From the NCBI RefSeq assembly GCF_050624435.1, contig NC_134535.1:124297731-124361730 (forward strand): a DNA stretch of 64,000 nt. Direction: 5' to 3'. Position 1 is the stretch's first letter. Every line of letters starts with the position of its first letter. The notes below the pieces were generated by a model, which did no database searches, was not told the origin of the DNA, and saw only the letters and a list, made by a program, of their open reading frames with translations. Below are positions 1 to 12,610 of this stretch, piece by piece. This DNA comes from Tenrec ecaudatus. Taxonomy: Eukaryota; Chordata; Mammalia; Afrosoricida; Tenrecidae. The position numbers and the translations under genes were made by a program.

Positions 1-1104
1 GTCACAATATTGAAAGATTCTATGGGCAAACTATTGAAGGATGCAGGAAGCATCAGAAGATGGTGGAAAGAAAACAGTCACGGTACCAATAAAGAACTGG
101 TTGACATTCCACCATTTCAAGAGAGGGCATGTAAGCAAAAACCAAAGGTACTGTAGGAAAAAGTCCAAACTACTGAAAGCATTAGCCAAAAATGGGGCTA
201 CAGGAATTGGTGGAATACCAATTGAAATGTTTCAACAAGCTGATGAAGCACTGGAAGCACTTCCTTCTCTATGACAGGAAATCTGGAAGACAGTCTCTGG
301 CTAACTGGAAGAGACCCATATTTGACCCAAAAGAATGCACAAATTATAAAATATTATTAATATCACATGAAAGTAAAATTTTTCTAAAGATCATCCAACA
401 ACTGCTGCAGTAGTACACTGACGGAGCCGCCAGAAGTTCAGGGCAGGACAAGGGATATCATTGCTGATAGTCAGACGGTTATTGGCTGAAAGCAGAGAAT
501 ACCAGAAAGCTGTTTACTTGTGTTTTATTAACTATGCTAAGGCATTCAACTATGTGGATCACAACGAACTAGACAGCCTAGAAAAGAATGGGAATTTCAG
601 AACACTTAATGGTGCTCATTCAGAACCTGTACATGCATTAAGAGGCAGCTGTGAGAAAGAACATGGCAATACTGCATGATTTAAAATCAAGAAAGGTGTG
701 TTAGGATTACACCCTGTTACCATACTTACTCAATCTGTACAGTGAACAAGAGAGATTGGATAATATGCATAATTTGGTTTCAGGAATGGAGAAACGCTTA
801 CTAACCACCTGAAATAGGCAGATGACACAACCTTGCTGACTGAAAGTGAGGAAGACACGTCACACTTGCTAATGAGTGTCAAGGATTGCAGCCCTTGGTA
901 TGGATTACAACTCAACATAAAGAAAATAAAAATCCTCACAATTGGACAAATAGGTAGCACAATGATAAATGGAGAAAAGATTGCAGGTGTGAAGGATTTT
1001 ATTTTGCTATGATCCACAATCAATGCTCATGGAAGCAGCAATCAAGATATCAAATGCCATATTGCACTGGGTAAATCTGCTGCACAAGACCTTTTTTAAA
1101 AGTG
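1..1104 (+). mobile_element. RTE/BovB-type LINE, reverse-transcriptase part, left piece
   Basis: Decayed open frames read as the reverse transcriptase of a BovB/RTE LINE. Around 480-560 the translation includes EYQKAVYLCFINYAKAF, a typical RTE palm segment. The active-site motif is at 815-826, where the tyrosine codon of YADD is now a stop (tag gca gat gac). Several frameshifts and stops show it is dead. It enters from the left edge and is cut at about 1104 by a family A insertion; the same element resumes at about 2076. RTE LINEs encode an endonuclease and RT and supply the 3' end used by AfroSINEs. Confidence 0.85.
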
Positions 1105-2064
1105 TTCAGATCAGTTATCAGGTATCAAAGAACAAAAAAATTATATTGTGTGGTCACCTTCCCGACACAACTGCTGAAGACAAAGCGGATGCATAAGCAA
1201 ATGTGAAGAAAGCTGATGGTGCCCCGCTATCAAAAGGTATAGTATCTGGGCACTTAAGCCTTGAAGGTACACAAACAGCCATCTAGCTCATAAGCAACAA
1301 AGCCCACATGGAAGAAGCACACCAGCTTGTGCGATCACGAGGTGTTGAGGGGATCAGGTATCAGGCACCATCAGAACAAAAAATTGTATCATTGGAAATT
1401 ACTCAGCACCCCTCAGCAATTAATGAGGGGAGGTGCGGAATGTAGACCAAAAGCCCATCTGTAGGCAACTGGACATCCCCTTATGGAAGGATTGCGGGGA
1501 GGAGACGAGTCAGTCAGGGTGCAGTGTAGCAATGATTAACCATACAACTTTCCTCTAGTTCCTAAATGCTACCTCCCTGCGCCCCCCCGCCCACCCCCAC
1601 CATCACGATCCCAATTCTACCTTACAAATCTGGCCAGACCAGAGGATGTACACTGGTACAAACAGGAACTGGAAACACAGGTAATCCAGGGCAGATGATC
1701 CCTTCAGGACCATTGGTGAGAGTTGCGATAACGGGAGGGTGGAGGGAGGATGGGGTGGAAAGGGGAAACCGATTACAAGGATCTACATATAACCTCCTCC
1801 CTGGGGGCCAGACAACAAAAGTGGGTGAAGGGAGACGTTGGACAGGACAAGACATGACAAAATAATAATTTATTATTTATCAAGGGCTTATGAGGGAGGA
1901 GGGAGCGGGGAGGGAGGGGAAAAATGAGGAACTGATGCCAGGGGCTTAAGTGGAGTCAAATGTTTTAAGAATCATGAGGGCAACGAATGTACAAATGTGC
2001 TTTACCCGATCCATGTATATATGTATTGTGATAAGAGTTGTATGAGCCCCTAATAAAATGATTT
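1105..2064 (+). mobile_element. Family A retroposon, inserted in the RTE LINE
   Basis: A roughly 0.96-kb 5'-truncated family A copy. It runs from the second half of a core repeat unit through the C-rich segment near 1580-1610 to the conserved end (gataagagttgtatgagccc, then AATAAA at 2052-2057 and a T/A-rich tail). The flanks 1092-1104 (T-rich, then aaaagtg) and 2065-2075 (tttttaaagtg) look like a degraded target duplication, and RTE sequence continues on both sides. A 32-bp block at 1392-1423 is foreign to the family (see findings). I see no credible protein in it. Confidence 0.8.
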
Positions 2065-2075
2065 TTTTTAAAGTG

Positions 2076-2565
2076 CTGAAAAGCAAGAATGTTACTTACT
2101 TAGAAGACTAAGGTTTGTCTGATCCAAACCATGGTGTTTTCAATTGCCTCACATGCATGAAAAGTTCTATGTTGAAAAAATATGCAGGAGAAAGTTAGAT
2201 GCATTTGAACTAGTGTTTGTGAAATATTGAAAGTACCATGGTCTGTCAAAAGAACAAATCAGTGTTAGAAATAGTATAAGAATGCTCACTCATTAGAGGC
2301 AAATATGGCAACACTTTGTCTCAAGTACTATGAACATGTTATTGGGAGCCCAGTCCTTCCAGAATGACATCACAATGGATAAAGTAGAGGGTCAGAGAAA
2401 GGAGAGGAAGACACTTGATGAGATGTATTGATACAGTGGCTGTAACAACGGGCTTAAACATAAGAACAATTGTGAGGATGGCATAGGACTAGGTGATTAT
2501 TGTTCTACTGTACAGAGTTGCTGTGAGTGGGAATTGACTCAATGGCCCCTAACAACAGTAGTTAA
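2076..2565 (+). mobile_element. RTE/BovB-type LINE, 3' end, right piece
   Basis: Continuation of the LINE that starts the window, after the family A insertion. It begins gtgctgaaaagcaagaatg, in register with the left piece, and ends near 2526-2565 with gtgggaattgactcaatggc followed by cctaacaaca. That is the RTE 3' end shared with the tail of the AfroSINEs in this window. The coding part is degraded. Confidence 0.8.
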
Positions 2566-3165
2566 ATAACTTATGGTATATGTCAATACAACGGAATACT
2601 AAATAACAAAAAAATACCATAAGTCTCCTTCAGATAGGAGTAGAAAGAAAGCTAAAAAAAATTTTTAATAAAAGAAATCTGAAAATGAATCTTGCTGGTG
2701 TGTAGATACTCACAGGAAGTATCTGAAAGAAAAGGCTATATAACAATCTTTCTCGGAGCCTGGCTAGGCAGCATTGCAGAGAGGTAGATTTCTAACCAAA
2801 TTCCAATAGGAATTTAGTGATGCCCAAATTATAAGGCCAAATTACTTATATGTTGTTTCATTTAAAAATTTATATTCATTAAAACATAATACATATACCT
2901 TATGGTGCTCCAAATTGCTCGTGGAAAAGTGGAATTTACCTCCCGTATAGATGCAATGAAGTGCACACCATCATCTTGAGAATCATATCCACACCCCTCC
3001 CCCTAATAAAACCTTAATCTAGATCAAATTGTGCTAATTTAAAGGAAACTTTGGGAAGGCGACACAAGAAAAAAAATTATTCAAACAGTCACATATTGGC
3101 TGGTTACATAGTCGGATGGGGAGATTATTTTAGTTTCAAAAGGAACTATATCATCATTTAATGTG
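2566..3165. other. AT-rich intronic sequence, no gene seen
   Basis: No open frame or RNA gene is recognised. A segment near 2911-2950 (gctcgtggaaaagtgg) resembles mariner-derived MITEs elsewhere in the window, but too little remains to assign it. Confidence 0.4.
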
Positions 3166-3167
3166 AA

Positions 3168-3358
3168 AACATTACCAAATCCTGATTTTAAAATAAGTGG
3201 CCGACCACCACCCCCTTTTTGGAAATTACTCAGCACCCCTCAGCAATTAAAAACTTTTGTGCAGTAGAGCATTAAATACATATAGTGTAGGTATCTGCTT
3301 TCTAGACCATTCCACCACTCCCGATGGGAGGAAATATGGCCTACTTTGGAAAACACTG
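3168..3358 (-). mobile_element. hAT-like MITE, partial
   Basis: A short non-coding segment with a hAT-style right terminus at 3338-3358 (complement reads cagtgttttccaaagtaggcc) and an internal composition like non-autonomous mammalian hAT elements. The left terminus is not clear. Its internal block 3219-3250 recurs exactly at 1392-1423. The family call is from memory of similar MITEs, so it is tentative. Confidence 0.45.
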
Positions 3359-3888
3359 CTCTAGAACATATACCATAAGATACCAGTTTTTCCCTTTGTG
3401 CAAATGGCATTGTATTAAACATATAAAGGGTAACAAAAATATAAAATCCAAGCTTGTTGCCACTGATTTCAGCATAAATCATAACAACTCTACATGGCAG
3501 AATATGATGGCATGTTCCTAAGATTTCCAAAGCTGTAATCTTTAAAGCAGCAGGACTTTGGGTTTGTAGTTTGACTGGTCAACAACTGTGCAACCATGGC
3601 TCCTTAACAAGTACATAGGTTCAAAATTCTATTCACTTAACATTTTAAAACAAATCGAGGGATGAGCAAATGAACCAAGACATCACAACATCAACTTCCT
3701 GAGTTATTCTTTAAAGAAAGGAGGTGTTGATAATTTGTTTTTATAGTTTTTCATTCTATCACCAATACTAAAAGCACATTTACTATTTCTTTACTGTCTC
3801 ATTTCCCTCTTGCTTTCCAGTGCTATTACACCACTATAATGAGATACTACTATAATTACAATAATTTGCTAAAGGCCGTAAGTAGAAC
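3359..3888. other. No feature recognised
   Basis: AT-rich sequence. I see no gene, RNA or confident repeat. Confidence 0.35.
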
Positions 3889-4050
3889 CAAGGCGGAGGG
3901 AGGAAAAAAAGAGGAATTGATAGCAAGGTCTCAAATAAAGTAAATGTTTAGAATATAATGATGGCAACATATGTAAATATGCTTGCTACAACTGATGTTA
4001 TAAGAGCTGTTAGAGCCCCCAATAAAATCTTTTAATTAAAAAAAAAAAGA
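3889..4050 (+). mobile_element. Family A, 3'-end fragment
   Basis: Only the last 160 bp or so of family A are present: gagggaggaaaaaaagagg, then ggcaacatatgt, ttataagagctgttagagcc and AATAAA, followed by an A-rich tail. This is a strongly 5'-truncated copy. Confidence 0.75.
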
Positions 4051-5294
4051 ACTAATAAAATGTTAAAAAAAAAGAACTAAAGGATAATCTTACAGTGTAA
4101 AAAAATTAAGAGCCAAATCTAAGTCTAGGATTCTAATACATCCTTTCTCAGACCCTCAGGGCTAGCTGGAAAAAATAAAATAGACCATGTAAGAGACAAT
4201 TACAGCTTTTCCTGACCTGTCTAATCCCAGCTAAATTCACTTAACAAAAATTCAGTTGTCTTGATACACACAACTGACTCATTATTTAACTGACAAAGCC
4301 GCTGTTCAATTCGCTGTCAACAATGGTATTTCATGCACATAAATTCTTCATATTCAAACTTCAAAATGATCGTTCTGCAAATTTTAAGATGCTAAAATCA
4401 CTATTTTCTAAATAATCTGTCCAAATATTAACTAAGAAAAACTGCAGCAAAGGGGTCATGCAGAACTGAATTTCCTAGCTATCCTTACATATGTATCTTA
4501 CCTATCTGTCCCCTTATACTGTTTTTTTTTTGTTTGTTTGTTTGTTTTAAATCATGGTTTTATTCCTCCACCAGATCCTAAACTAATCAAAGACAGATGA
4601 GGAAAAGTAATTACCTAATTATCTAAACTTGAGAACAGGACAACTAGCAATAAAAAATTATATTAAGGGTAGATAATTCTCAAGAATTTCACAAATCTTT
4701 ATTAAGTAAGGCCAGTTAAGAACTCAAAGCATCTATTATCAAATGTCAAAAATATATAAGATTATATTCTTATAAGAATATACCTTTCACTGCAGCTTAG
4801 TTGCTTGCTACTTTGTTTTCTACTAGAATCCTTTATGAATCCTTCCCCTTCTAATTCCTTATTATCTTGCCTTCTAGTTTTACCAATCTTTTAATCCCAG
4901 GTAAAGAAAATATTTTTTTAATTTTCTAAGTTTTTTTTGAAATGAGGATTCAAGAGAATTCCTTCTCTAGTTCCCTCATCCATATTACAGAAAGAAACAA
5001 AGGAAAGACTGTTCTAACAGCTCACCTTATTATCATTGAGCACTGCTGCATTGCAGCTGACAGTCATGTGTCAAAAAGAAAAAAAGAGGATAATAGAAAG
5101 TATGCAAACAAATGATCAGGTTCTAGCTGTGCCATTTTAAAAGCATCTTTTATTCAGCACGCATGGCTACCTTCTTTTATAAATATATTCAAGCTCTCTG
5201 CATGTTTGAATATTCTCTTTCAACTTGTCTACATCTAGACAGTACCATCCTTTTTTCTTTCTTTCATTAAAAACCCTTGTTGAACACCCCTCTT
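4051..5294. other. AT-rich intron, no gene seen
   Basis: Contains a short (GTTT)n run near 4525-4548 and homopolymer tracts. No coding or RNA gene is recognised. Confidence 0.4.
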
Positions 5295-5307
5295 AAGATA
5301 GATACAA

Positions 5308-6100
5308 GGTGAACAAGCGGCCATCTAGCTCAGAAGCAACAAAGCCCACATGGAAGAAGGACACCAGTCTGTGCAATCACAAGGTGTCAAAGGGATCAGG
5401 TATAAAGCATCATTAAAAAAAATCTTAACATAGTGAATGAAGGGGGAAGTGCAGAGTGGAGACCCAAAGCCCATTTGTCGGCCACTGGAGATCCCCTCAC
5501 AGAGGGGTCTAGGGGAGAAGATGAGTCAGTCAGGGTGCAATGTAGCACCAATGAAGAATACAGCTTTCCTCCAGATCCTAAATGCTTCCTCTCTCCGCCC
5601 CCCCCCACCCCGCCCCCACTACCATGATCCGAATTCCACCTTGCAAGACTAGATAGAGTAGAGGTTTTACACTGGTGTAGATAGGAGCTGGAGGCACAGG
5701 GAATCCAGGGTGGATGATACCTTCAGGACCAGGAGTGTGAGGGACGATATTGGGAGGGTAGAGGGTGAGTGGGTTGGAAAGGGGGAACTGATTACAAGGA
5801 TCTACGTGTGACCTCCTCCCTGGGGGACAGACACCAGAAAAGGGGGTGAAGGGAGACACCGGATAGGGCAAGATATGACAAAATAATAATTTATAAATCA
5901 TCAAGGGCTCATTAGGGAGGGGGAAGTGGGGAGGGAGGGGGAAAAAGAGGACCTGATGCAAAGGGCTTAAGTGGAGAGCAAATGCTTTGAAAATGATTAG
6001 GGCAAAGAATGTACAGATGTGCTTTTATACAATTGATGTATGTATATGTATGGATTGTGATAAGAGTTGTATGAGCCCCTAATAAAATGTTAAAAGAAAA
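5308..6100 (+). mobile_element. Family A retroposon with 13-bp target duplication
   Basis: A 793-bp 5'-truncated copy ending in AATAAA (6081-6086) and an A-rich tail. It is flanked by aagatagatacaa (5295-5307) and aagatagaaacaa (6101-6113), a 13-bp duplication with one mismatch. The first duplication is preceded by TT, so the site reads TT/AAGA, as expected for L1-endonuclease priming. Small open frames across the C-rich part are not conserved between copies and are not genes. Confidence 0.9.
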
Positions 6101-6113
6101 AAGATAGAAACAA

Positions 6114-6870
6114 TAGACATTGCTCCCTAGATGCCGGCATTCTCATTCTCATCCTCAGCCCCGCTAGGGTTGTGATGAAAACTCCATTCTTAGTCCAGGG
6201 CCAAAGGGAAGTTCCAGATTCTGGAGGAATCCCACAGAACCGCTTGTACAAAATTTAGAGGCCTGAATTTCAGAAGAGAACTGTTCCATCCTGTTGAGTT
6301 ATTAACCAAAGTGACCCTGCAAAGACCTAGAAAAGAAGCTCAAGTCTTGGATCTGTCTGCTTTAAACATCTAGAATTAGTGTCTTATGTCACAGATTTGC
6401 TGAATGCTATCAATTTGTATGAAAGGCCAATAAATGAGCAAAATCAACTTGGGAGTTAGTTACAAGCCAAAGTTGTGAGAACTGTACTAAAATAAATTCG
6501 GATAGCTACAGAAAAGCAGCAGCTGTGGGCAGATCTTCAAAACACAAACCATTCTATTCAATAAGCAATGTGGCTTTACTGTATTTTCTCTACAATAAAT
6601 TCAGTGGAATAATCCAATGCAAGATCATTGGGCTTCCTAATAACTCCTCTTGTCTTCTTCAATGAACTAAGGTTCAGATTCAGAGGCTGGACCCAGCTCT
6701 TTTGAGTGGACTCACCAACAACCAAGTAACTCTGACCCGTATCAAATGAGTAAAAAAGAGGGAAACCAATGATAGTGAGAGTAGCACAGAAAACAACAGA
6801 AGAAATTAATAGAACAGGTTTTATTGGGGACAAACTCTTGTTGCAATCCATACACCGATTACATCAGGCA
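6114..6870. other. No gene recognised
   Basis: Intronic sequence. A 91-codon minus-strand frame at 6576-6851 has no recognisable domain and no supporting context. Confidence 0.35.
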
Positions 6871-7857
6871 AATTTGTACATATGTTGCCTTCATTCTTTT
6901 CTAGACATTTACTTTATATTGTGCCCTTGTTAATTCCTCCCCACCCCCATAACCTGAGAGATTGTAAATTATTTTCATATCTCACATCAACTGCTGTCTC
7001 CCTTCCCCCATGTTTTCTGTTGTTCTTCCCCCTGAAGAGGGGTGTATGGTTAAGTGTTGATCATTGCAATCCATTATCCCTTTTGCCCTTCCTCTCCCCC
7101 CTGCCCCCTACTCTTGTAGTATCACTGTTCCCACTCCTGTTCCTGGATTCTGTGTGTCATGAGTCCCCAGTCCTTATACCTGTGTACATGCTCTGGTCTA
7201 GTCTGCCTTGAGAGGCAGCTCTGGGGTCATGAAAGCTGGGGGTGACGACAAAGCCCCAAGGAACCAAAGAAATATTGTGTTTCATCCATGCTTTACCACA
7301 GCCTGGTTGACTCATTCCTTCCCTGTCACCCCTCTGTGGGGAGAATGTTCCATTGTCTACAGATGGGCTTTGGATTTCAACTCCAATCCCCCTCATCTTC
7401 AACAATGTTTTTGTTTGTTATATGTCTTTTGATGCCTATTACCTGGTCCCTATGATTCCTCACGATCGCACCGCCAGTATGTTTCTTCCACGTGGACTTG
7501 TTTTTCTGCTGAATGGCCACTTGTTCAACTTCAAACCTTTAAGATCCCAGACACTATATCTTTTAATAGCCCAGCACCATCCGCCTTTTTCACATTTGTT
7601 TATGCACTTGTTTTGTCTTCAGTGATTGTGTCGGGAGGGTGAACATCTCTGACTGCTGATTTGTTAGAACAAAATGTTCTCGTATTGAGGGCGGTGTGAA
7701 CAGAGGCCCAAAGTCTGTCCACTACCTCAGTGTATTGCCATATAAATATATGCACATAGGCCAATACCTATTTTTGGGGATTAATGTATTTACATATATA
7801 CACTGCTATGTTTATACTTCTATCTATTGCTTTGCTTCCTAGGCCCTTCCTCTGAGA
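6871..7857 (-). mobile_element. Family A retroposon, antisense copy lacking its tail
   Basis: Reads as the reverse complement of family A from near the 3' end (tttgtacatatgttgcc at 6870-6890) through the core (tcaaacctttaagaccc-like at 7530-7550) to about 7857. It lacks the terminal AATAAA tail. Its 5' end faces the 5' end of the next copy about 50 bp away. Confidence 0.8.
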
Positions 7858-7907
7858 AATCTACTTTTATCTTGAACTACAGAGTCACTTAAAAATTAAG
7901 CATTGTT

Positions 7908-9448
7908 CAGGGCCGGCCCCAATGCCAGCTACATTGACACCCTTGCTGAAGAATAAACTATAGTACAGCATTGAAAAAATATGGCCTGAGGGGAGTGGCG
8001 GGTCTGCCCAGACCATACTGGAGCAAACTAAGAGGGAGAGAAAAGGGGAGAGTGGACCACATCCTGGTTCACCAAACCTCAAGGATGACATTCCTGCTCA
8101 GAGAAGCCAATGCAGAGGACAGTAGGGCTGACCCCCACCATGAGACATGATGACCCTCACTGACCCACAGCACTACACAAACAGTGAGGAAATTGTGCCT
8201 GGTGTGACCCACCTCCACACACACCAGGGCAAAACAGGAAGGGAGCCCAGGAGAGCACCAAGGGGAACAAAGCAACAAAGTACCCAAGTAACCCCCAAAA
8301 CAGACTTCTGACTCATCAGACCAGATCCGAAAATATTCAAAAGGGTCAGCATACAGACCTGAAACTATTTATAGGCTTCCCACTGCCCCATGTCTACATC
8401 TATATGATCAGCAGTGTTGTTTATAATCCTGAGGAGAAAATGAGACCAACGGTTCTGAGGAGCAACAGAGTAGAGAGGGATGTAGAGGTGAGGCAGAGGG
8501 GAACCAATAAACCCAGGGACAAGGGAACAAGAGATCTAAAATCGATGGTGAGGAGGCCACAGAATGCCTGGTGGGGTTTGATCAAGTGCAATGTAGCCCA
8601 GAGAAAATACTGAGAGCCAAATGAAGGTGGAACATGATAGTGGGACAGAAGGAAAGTAAGAGAAAACAGAGGAAAGAACTAGGAGGCAAAAGACATTTTC
8701 AGGGGTATAAATACAGGCATGTATATACATAAATAATTAATATATAATAGGGATATAGGTCTAGGTACATATATTTATGTTTATTAAGGTGGCAGACGGA
8801 CATTGGGCCTCTAACTCAAGTCCTCCCTCAAAGCAAGAACACTTTGTTCTAATAACTTGGCATTCTATGATGTTCACCTTACTGACCTGATTGCTGAAGA
8901 CAAAACGAGTGCATAAGCAAATGTGGTGAACAGAGCTGATGGTGCCCAACTAATATAAGATAGAGTGTCTGGGGTTTTTAAAGGCTTGAAGTTAAACTTG
9001 CGACCATCTAGCAGGGAAGCAATGAAGCCCACATAGAGAAGCACACCAGTCTGTGTGATCACGAGGTTTCAATGGGATCGGGTATCAGGCATCAGAAGAC
9101 CCAAAACAATCATACTGATGCGAATAAGGGTGGGGGTGGAGTGGAGACCTAAAGCCCATCTGTAGACAATTGGACATCTCACAGAATGGTCACAGGGCAG
9201 GCACAAGTCAGCCAGGATGAAGTATAGCACTGATAAACATTCCTCTAGTTTTTTAATGCTTCCTTTCCCCCACTATCATGACCCCAGTTCTACCTTACAA
9301 ATATAGCCAGACTGGCACATGTACACTGGTACAGACAAGAGCTCTCGACACACAAGAGCTCTCGACAGATAAATCCCTCAGTAACAGTAATGGGAGTAAC
9401 CATACCATGGGTGAGAGAAAAGGGGAACCAATTGCACTGATTGACAAG

Positions 9449-9503
<55 letters not shown>

Positions 9504-9772
9504 ACCCCACTCTCCCACCCCGGGGGGGGGGGGGGGGGAGAACAGAAATGTGGATGAAGGGAGACAGCGGATGGTATAAAATATGAAAATTAAAATAATT
9601 TATAAATTATCAAGGTTTAATGAGGATGGGGAACTGTAGTGGTGGCAGGAGGGTCTGACACCAAGGGCTTACATAGAAAGAAAATGTTTTGGAAATGATG
9701 GCAACATATGTACAAATGCGCTTGATACAATTGATGTGTATTGGAAGAGCCCCCCAATAAAATTAATTATAT
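7908..9772 (+). mobile_element. Family A retroposon, near-full-length copy
   Basis: Homology to the longest copy (53610-55842) begins near 7908 and runs to AATAAA at about 9756-9761. It lacks the T-rich 5' domain of the longest copy and carries one core unit rather than two. It contains a (CA)n run (9451-9502) and a G-run (9520-9538). The C-rich and CA tracts open long artefactual frames on both strands. Confidence 0.85.
9451..9502. repeat. (CA)n microsatellite
   Basis: About 26 perfect CA units inside family A, followed by a C-rich stretch and an uninterrupted G-run at 9520-9538. The G-run could affect sequencing accuracy here. Confidence 0.97.
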
Positions 9773-10575
9773 TTTAAAAATTATGTATTGTACACTTGTT
9801 TGCATCTGTCTTTGTAAAGCTGAACCAGTGTTAAATGATATTGCACTAAACTATACATCACACATTAAATACATCACACCTGTGTGTAAAGAACCATACT
9901 CTTCTAAATTACTGAAAACCTCAAACATCAAAATAAAAATAGGCTAGGAGTAGAATTGGAGCTGAGTATATTCATATATTTAATAATTAGTTTGTGTATT
10001 TAATAATAAAAGGTTGGCACTTTTCCAGTTGATGATATGATAAGCTAGCTTAGTTTTCTTTACTCATACTTTAGATAATATTTTTTATTTTGTGTCTAAT
10101 TGTTTTATTTCTGTACATTATTTTCCTATAGACTTACTTCATAGAGCAAAGTAAAAAATGCCACTCCTTTTGGAGATCATTGCATATATAATGGTATTTT
10201 CCTCTTTACATTGATTATTTAATGATAATTGAATGTCACTACTACATATCTCTTTTGCCAGCTAGATTTAAGAGGGTAAATGGAATATATGATTTTAATC
10301 TAATCATTTAAGAGCAAGCATATGTAATTATATTTTGTTATACTTAATTTTCAAATTATTTTTTGGTATTATTATAGGCAGTAAATAGACTATTTTTATA
10401 AAGCTATGAAATAATAAAAAAGTGGGAAAGCATACAAACATTTGAATGCTAAACATTCTTAAGAAAATAGGCCATAAATGTTTGACCTCCTAGAAAACAA
10501 AATCATCCAAGCCTACTTTATGAGGCCAATAAAAATTACATTGCAAGACAGGACAATTACAAGTCAATTTCATAA
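9773..10575. other. AT-rich intron, no gene seen
   Basis: No open frame above background and no recognised repeat. Confidence 0.4.
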
Positions 10576-10577
10576 AT

Positions 10578-11408
10578 ACAAAGGGCAACCTCCAAAAACT
10601 TGAGCTGTGCAGAGCGGAGCTTTTGTAGTAAGCATTTTTCCCACTAGGTGAGCATTGAGAAACTCACTGAGTTACTGTCCCCAGTGACATTGCTTGTGTT
10701 CTCTCTGGTCACAGTGCATTTTTTTTGTAAAAAGTTCCACTCGAACCTCATTTTTTAAATGAGAACAGAATGTGACAAATTTTGTTTCTGCTCGGGGGGA
10801 AGATGGCACAGAAACTGTTGTGATGTTAAACACAACTTACAAGGACAGTACTATAGGAAAAACTCAAGTGTATGAGTAGTTTACTCATTTCAGAAAAGGT
10901 GAAATGTTGATTGATGACAATCCTCGTTCTGGGTGTCTGTCAACTTCCCAAACAGACAAAAATGTTGACTCATAGTATGTTTGGCATCCTTTCTACCAGG
11001 TCAGACTGTTGACCAAAAAAGGCCTGATTTGTGGCAGACAGGCAACAGATTTTGCCACCACAGTGCGCAATTTTTTGAAAAAACAAAAAAACAGCATGCC
11101 TCTCTTGCCCCATGCACCTTACTCACCTGACCTTGCTACTTGCTACTTGTTTTTGTTTCCATGAATGAAGAGGGACCTGAAGGGACATCGATTTGACGAC
11201 TTAGAAGAGGTGGAGAAAAAATGAGGGAGGTACTGTTTTCAGCCATGCAAACAGAAGAGTTTGAAAAATGTTTCCAAGAATGGAATCACAGATTCGACAA
11301 ATCTATTACGTGTATTGGAGTGTACTTTTAAAGTGATAGCGTAGTTTCATAAAAATTTGAATACATAGCTTTAAAAAAAAATTCTGGTTTTGTGGGAGTA
11401 CCCTCTCA
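10578..11408 (+). mobile_element. Mariner transposon remnant (first mariner family)
   Basis: A decayed mariner transposase reads forward. Near 10870-10960 the translation gives KGEMLIDDNPRSG followed by LSTSQTD, the usual linker region. Near 11165-11330 it gives MK..RDLKGH.FDD.EE and FEKCFQEWNHRFDK, the C-terminal end. Stops and deletions interrupt every domain, and at about 0.83 kb it is shorter than a 1.3-kb mariner. The right end (gtgggagtaccctct) looks like the terminal repeat. Confidence 0.85.
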
Positions 11409-12435
11409 AATAATTACAAAAATTCTAAACAAAAATATCATCCAAGTCCAGCAATAGTAATTAATTATCAGTTGGGCATATATTCAAGTTCTAGCTAGTT
11501 TAATATTTAAAAGCCAATTATATAATTCAAGCTAACAGGAAAAAAGTGAAAAGAAATATGACAACCCAACAGGTATATAAAATTGTTTGATGAAATAAGT
11601 ATTGATTAAATACATACACACACACACACATACTAGAAGGAACTTTCCATGTGTACTAGAAAGTAAAAGATAAAAATTAAAGAAAGAAATCTAAAGCTAA
11701 CATCGTACTTAGCGGTCAGGTGTTGAAAGGTTTTCTCAGAGATGAGGAATGAGTAGGAGGCTATAGTCATTGCAATCAACGCGGTATTAGAGGTTCTATC
11801 TAGTGTAGTATGTCAAGAAAAGACATACTTTAAAAGAAAAATACAAAGTTAAAAATACTGCTTAAAAACATTTGAAAAAGTATCAAAGTTTAACGGTGTT
11901 CTTTCCTGACACATCAAAGTGGGCTACATTAAAATTAGGTTTTTAAGTTTATCAAGACACCTTAAGAAAGTTAAAAGTTCACATTTCAAAGGAGTGGATA
12001 GAAGGGAGGAAAAAGTGGAACAAAATTCAAAATCCTAAAACTTGTCAGGTTTACTGGTTGGAAACATACTGGTGGAACTCTCAAGTCTTTGGCCCTTACT
12101 CAGTCTTCAAGTCTGGAAATGAGTTTACCCATGTTAGAATAATCAACAAAGGGTTATCCCTAGGCAGCATTTAACAAGGACAAAATACAGAGTTAGGAAA
12201 GGAGGTATAAGAACAGGGAGGAAGACTGTAATGGGTGATCTGAAGTGTATGAATAATTGAATGTAAAACTGATGATCTGCTCTGTAAACCATCACCTAAT
12301 TCAAAAAAAATTTGAAATTATTAAGTTAAATGAAAGGGTAGCCCAAATGAGACAATTGCAACAAAGATCACCGGACAACTCAAGTGCAAAAGAACAGCAT
12401 TACTTACTGAACAATGACGATATACAACCAACACC
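11409..12435. other. No gene recognised
   Basis: AT-rich intron with a short (AC)n run near 11610-11628. Nothing else assigned. Confidence 0.35.
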
Positions 12436-12610
12436 AAACTTGCTGCCATGGAGTCGAGCCCCACTCATTCAGAACATACCTAACAGTGGGCAGAACTGCC
12501 CCAGTGGGTTTCCAAGGCTATTCTTTAAGAGTAAATTGCCTATCTTTCTACCCCAGAGCAGCTGACCTTGTGGTTAAGAGCCCAACACGTAACCAACGCC
12601 ACCAGTTCTC
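12436..12610 (-). mobile_element. AfroSINE, antisense
   Basis: Reads ccatggagtcgagccccac, then cagtgggtttccaaggct, and ends accaacgccaccag. That is the reverse complement of the tRNA-headed, RTE-tailed SINE, whose sense strand starts with the A-box region. The 102- and 134-codon frames across it are incidental. Confidence 0.85.

Noticed and set aside
9278-9586. Frames through the (CA)n and G-run in a family A copy
   Set aside because: Microsatellite translation, not a gene.
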